From assembly GCF_011759385.1 (NCBI RefSeq), contig NZ_JAARLY010000001.1, positions 310,001 through 374,000 of the forward strand: 64,000 nt of DNA, written 5' to 3'. A model generated the notes under the pieces. That model did not search any database. It was given only the letters and a program-made list of their open reading frames with translations, and was not told the DNA's origin. Below, piece after piece: positions 62,618 through 64,000 of the stretch. The stretch comes from Oleiagrimonas sp. C23AA. GTDB lineage: Bacteria > Pseudomonadota > Gammaproteobacteria > Xanthomonadales > Rhodanobacteraceae. Numbering within the stretch: the stretch's first letter is position 1; every line of letters starts with the position of its first letter. Both the position numbers and the translations under genes were made by a program.

Positions 62618-62631
62618 TGGTAGCGCTACCA
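62618..62631. promoter_or_regulatory. XylR-type operator, TonB-receptor promoter
   Basis: TGGTAGCGCTACCA is a perfect 14-base palindrome in the same family, 108 bases upstream of the receptor start. Confidence 0.8.
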
Positions 62632-62738
62632 TGCTGCGCGAATTGGATTGCCTGACTTGTCACGCAGGCCAGGCCACTACAAGAACCGTGGACACACCAT
62701 TCGAATCAACCTGTCATTTGACTAGGGGAGAGGGCTAC

Positions 62739-64000
62739 ATGAACAAGCATCTGGCACGTACCACGCTGTCCCAGGCCGTGGGCTTGATTCTGCTCGGCAT
62801 GAGCGCCAGCGCATTCGCCACGCAGGGAGTGGCGAATGCGGCACAGACGACCAGCACACAGTCATCGACGAAGAAAAAATCCTCTGGCGATCAATCTCAG
62901 CCGGAGAACCTTCAGGGCGTGACAGTGTCGGGCGGGTACCGGCACAGCATCCAGTTTTCCACCGATGCCAAGCGCAATGCGGTGAATGTTGTCGACACGG
63001 TGTTTTCCGAGGACATAGGCAAGTTCCCCGACACCAACATCGCCGAATCGCTGAACCGCATTCCGGGCGTGCAGCTGACGCGAGGGCTGGACGGGCAGGG
63101 CCTGAACGTATCCATTCGTGGTCTGGGGCCGAGCTTCACGCGCGTGACGCTGGATGGTGGCAGCGTGGAAACCGCTTCCATTGGTCAGGATCAGCAGAGC
63201 CAGGATCGCGAAGTGGATCTGAGCCTGCTGCCTAGCGAGTTCTTCACCCAGCTCACGGTCAGCAAGACGCCGACCGCCAGCATGCTGGAGGGCGGCATTT
63301 CCGGCACCGTCGACATGCGCACGCTGCGTCCGTTCGATCATCCGGGCACGCACCTGACCTACAACGTCAAGGAAAGCTGGAACAGCAACAGCAAGCAGTA
63401 CAGTCCCAACGCCTCACTGATCGGCAGCTGGACCAACGCCGACAATACCTTCGGTGCGCTGGTGGGCGTGTCGTCGTCGGAAAGCAAGCTGCACGTCGAC
63501 GGTTGGGAAAGCATCGGCTGGACCACGCCGGGGCTGACCTATGCCCAATGCGGTATCAATCCGCCGGCCGGCACCGCTACCACGGGACAGCCCACGCTTG
63601 ATGCGTGCAACTCCATCGGCGGAGGCAACTGGCGTATTCCCGATACGGTGCCGGCCACGGCAGGGCAGGGGTTGGTTGCCGGGCAGCCGATCGATGCCAG
63701 CTGGCTGCTGGCGCATAATCCCGATCTCAACATCAGCCAGATCAGCAATGCGCTGATCCCGCGTCTGGGCCGCAGCACCTTCCTCAACGACGACCGCAAG
63801 CGCCACTCCGGCGTCATGTCGTTTGAGTACAAGCCCAATGAGAACATGCATTTCTATCTGGACGCGCTGTATTCGGAAGCGCAGCGTGATACCAACCGCA
63901 TGGACATGGACCTGATTGGCCGCAATGGCAACATGATCCCGCTGAACATGAAGGTCGATGGCAATGGCGTGGTGACCGATGCCACCTTCACCAACGCACA
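62739..64000 (+). CDS. TonB-dependent receptor, N-terminal part (continues beyond the window)
   Basis: An outer-membrane receptor, of which the first ~420 codons are present. A signal peptide (AVGLILLGMSASAFA) is followed by a Ser/Thr/Lys-rich linker, a TonB-box-like LQGVTVSGGYRHS and the plug domain: DIGKFPDTNIAESLNRIPGV, NVSIRGLGPSFTRVTLDG and PTASMLEGGISGTVDMRT. This plug type is shared by the carbohydrate-importing receptors of Xanthomonas and Caulobacter. ATG 62739 has AGGGGAGAGG about 6 bases upstream. With its xyl-box and neighbouring glucuronidase, uptake of xylo- or glucuronoxylo-oligosaccharides is inferred. Confidence 0.92.
   Translation, partial: MNKHLARTTLSQAVGLILLGMSASAFATQGVANAAQTTSTQSSTKKKSSGDQSQPENLQGVTVSGGYRHSIQFSTDAKRNAVNVVDTVFSEDIGKFPDTNIAESLNRIPGVQLTRGLDGQGLNVSIRGLGPSFTRVTLDGGSVETASIGQDQQSQDREVDLSLLPSEFFTQLTVSKTPTASMLEGGISGTVDMRTLRPFDHPGTHLTYNVKESWNSNSKQYSPNASLIGSWTNADNTFGALVGVSSSESKLHVDGWESIGWTTPGLTYAQCGINPPAGTATTGQPTLDACNSIGGGNWRIPDTVPATAGQGLVAGQPIDASWLLAHNPDLNISQISNALIPRLGRSTFLNDDRKRHSGVMSFEYKPNENMHFYLDALYSEAQRDTNRMDMDLIGRNGNMIPLNMKVDGNGVVTDATFTNA

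Larger units (their letters stand above)
62337..62738. other. 402-base divergent promoter region with two xyl-boxes
   Basis: No credible gene. Two operators, 62437-62450 and 62618-62631, serve the transporter and receptor promoters separately. On the minus strand TTGGCC, an 18-base spacer containing part of the first operator, and TATCAA make a plausible -35/-10 pair (62465 to 62436). The receptor ribosome-binding site AGGGGAGAGG lies at the right end. Confidence 0.65.

Overview
The window is GC-rich, densely coded DNA from a gammaproteobacterium of the Xanthomonadales (Lysobacterales), most likely a Rhodanobacteraceae-type organism (Rhodanobacter/Dyella/Luteibacter-like). The evidence is the split two-gene MetH with an ArsR-methyltransferase fusion upstream, fused branched-chain 2-oxoacid dehydrogenase E1, a TonB-dependent receptor, and LacI-type operators matching the Xanthomonas xylan-utilisation 'xyl-box'. 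Genus and species cannot be fixed from the sequence alone. I see no prophage, insertion sequence, integrase, CRISPR array or rRNA operon.

Region 1 (1-6770): five genes on the + strand with overlapping ends: phosphoketolase (5' end outside the window), an archaeal-type AMP phosphorylase, a divergent PRPP synthetase, a beta-CASP metallo-beta-lactamase nuclease and a P3A-type proton ATPase. Read together they suggest RNA/nucleotide breakdown to pentose phosphate, acetyl phosphate and proton export. This is my best candidate for an under-described system.

Region 2 (6860-12704): a 1250-residue GGDEF-EAL protein with a haemless globin-like insert, a DUF4010/MgtC membrane protein, tRNA-Val(CAC) and a lipid A biosynthesis N-terminal-domain protein. 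Region 3 (12689-18935): split metH under an ArsR-methyltransferase regulator with a candidate operator, then an acyl-CoA dehydrogenase with a structured leader. Region 4 (19021-33000): housekeeping and catabolic genes: ACMSD-like decarboxylase, FUSC exporter, EfpL, SDR, three GNATs, amino acid permease, glutaryl-CoA dehydrogenase, cupin, fused 2-oxoacid dehydrogenase E1 and a UbiM/UbiH-type hydroxylase. Region 5 (33087-46471): chemoreceptor with a recognisable sigma-28 promoter, Bax-inhibitor-1 protein, 7TM diguanylate cyclase, M16 protease, murB-pyrD, methyltransferase-SDR pair, AmaB-type aldehyde dehydrogenase and tRNA-Arg(CCT).

Region 6 (46472-64000) is a glucuronoxylan-utilisation locus. 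xylB-xylA-xylE handle xylose. manD-kdgK-uxuB take fructuronate to KDPG. exuT-GH115-uxaC release glucuronic acid, import it and isomerise it. A TonB-dependent receptor (cut by the window end) probably imports oligosaccharides. A LacI-family regulator (XylR-like) sits in the middle, and four palindromic TGNTAGCGCTANCA-type operators mark the promoters of every unit. The phosphoketolase at the left edge is another route for xylulose 5-phosphate made here. Start codons were chosen mostly from ribosome-binding sites and family lengths; less certain ones are noted.
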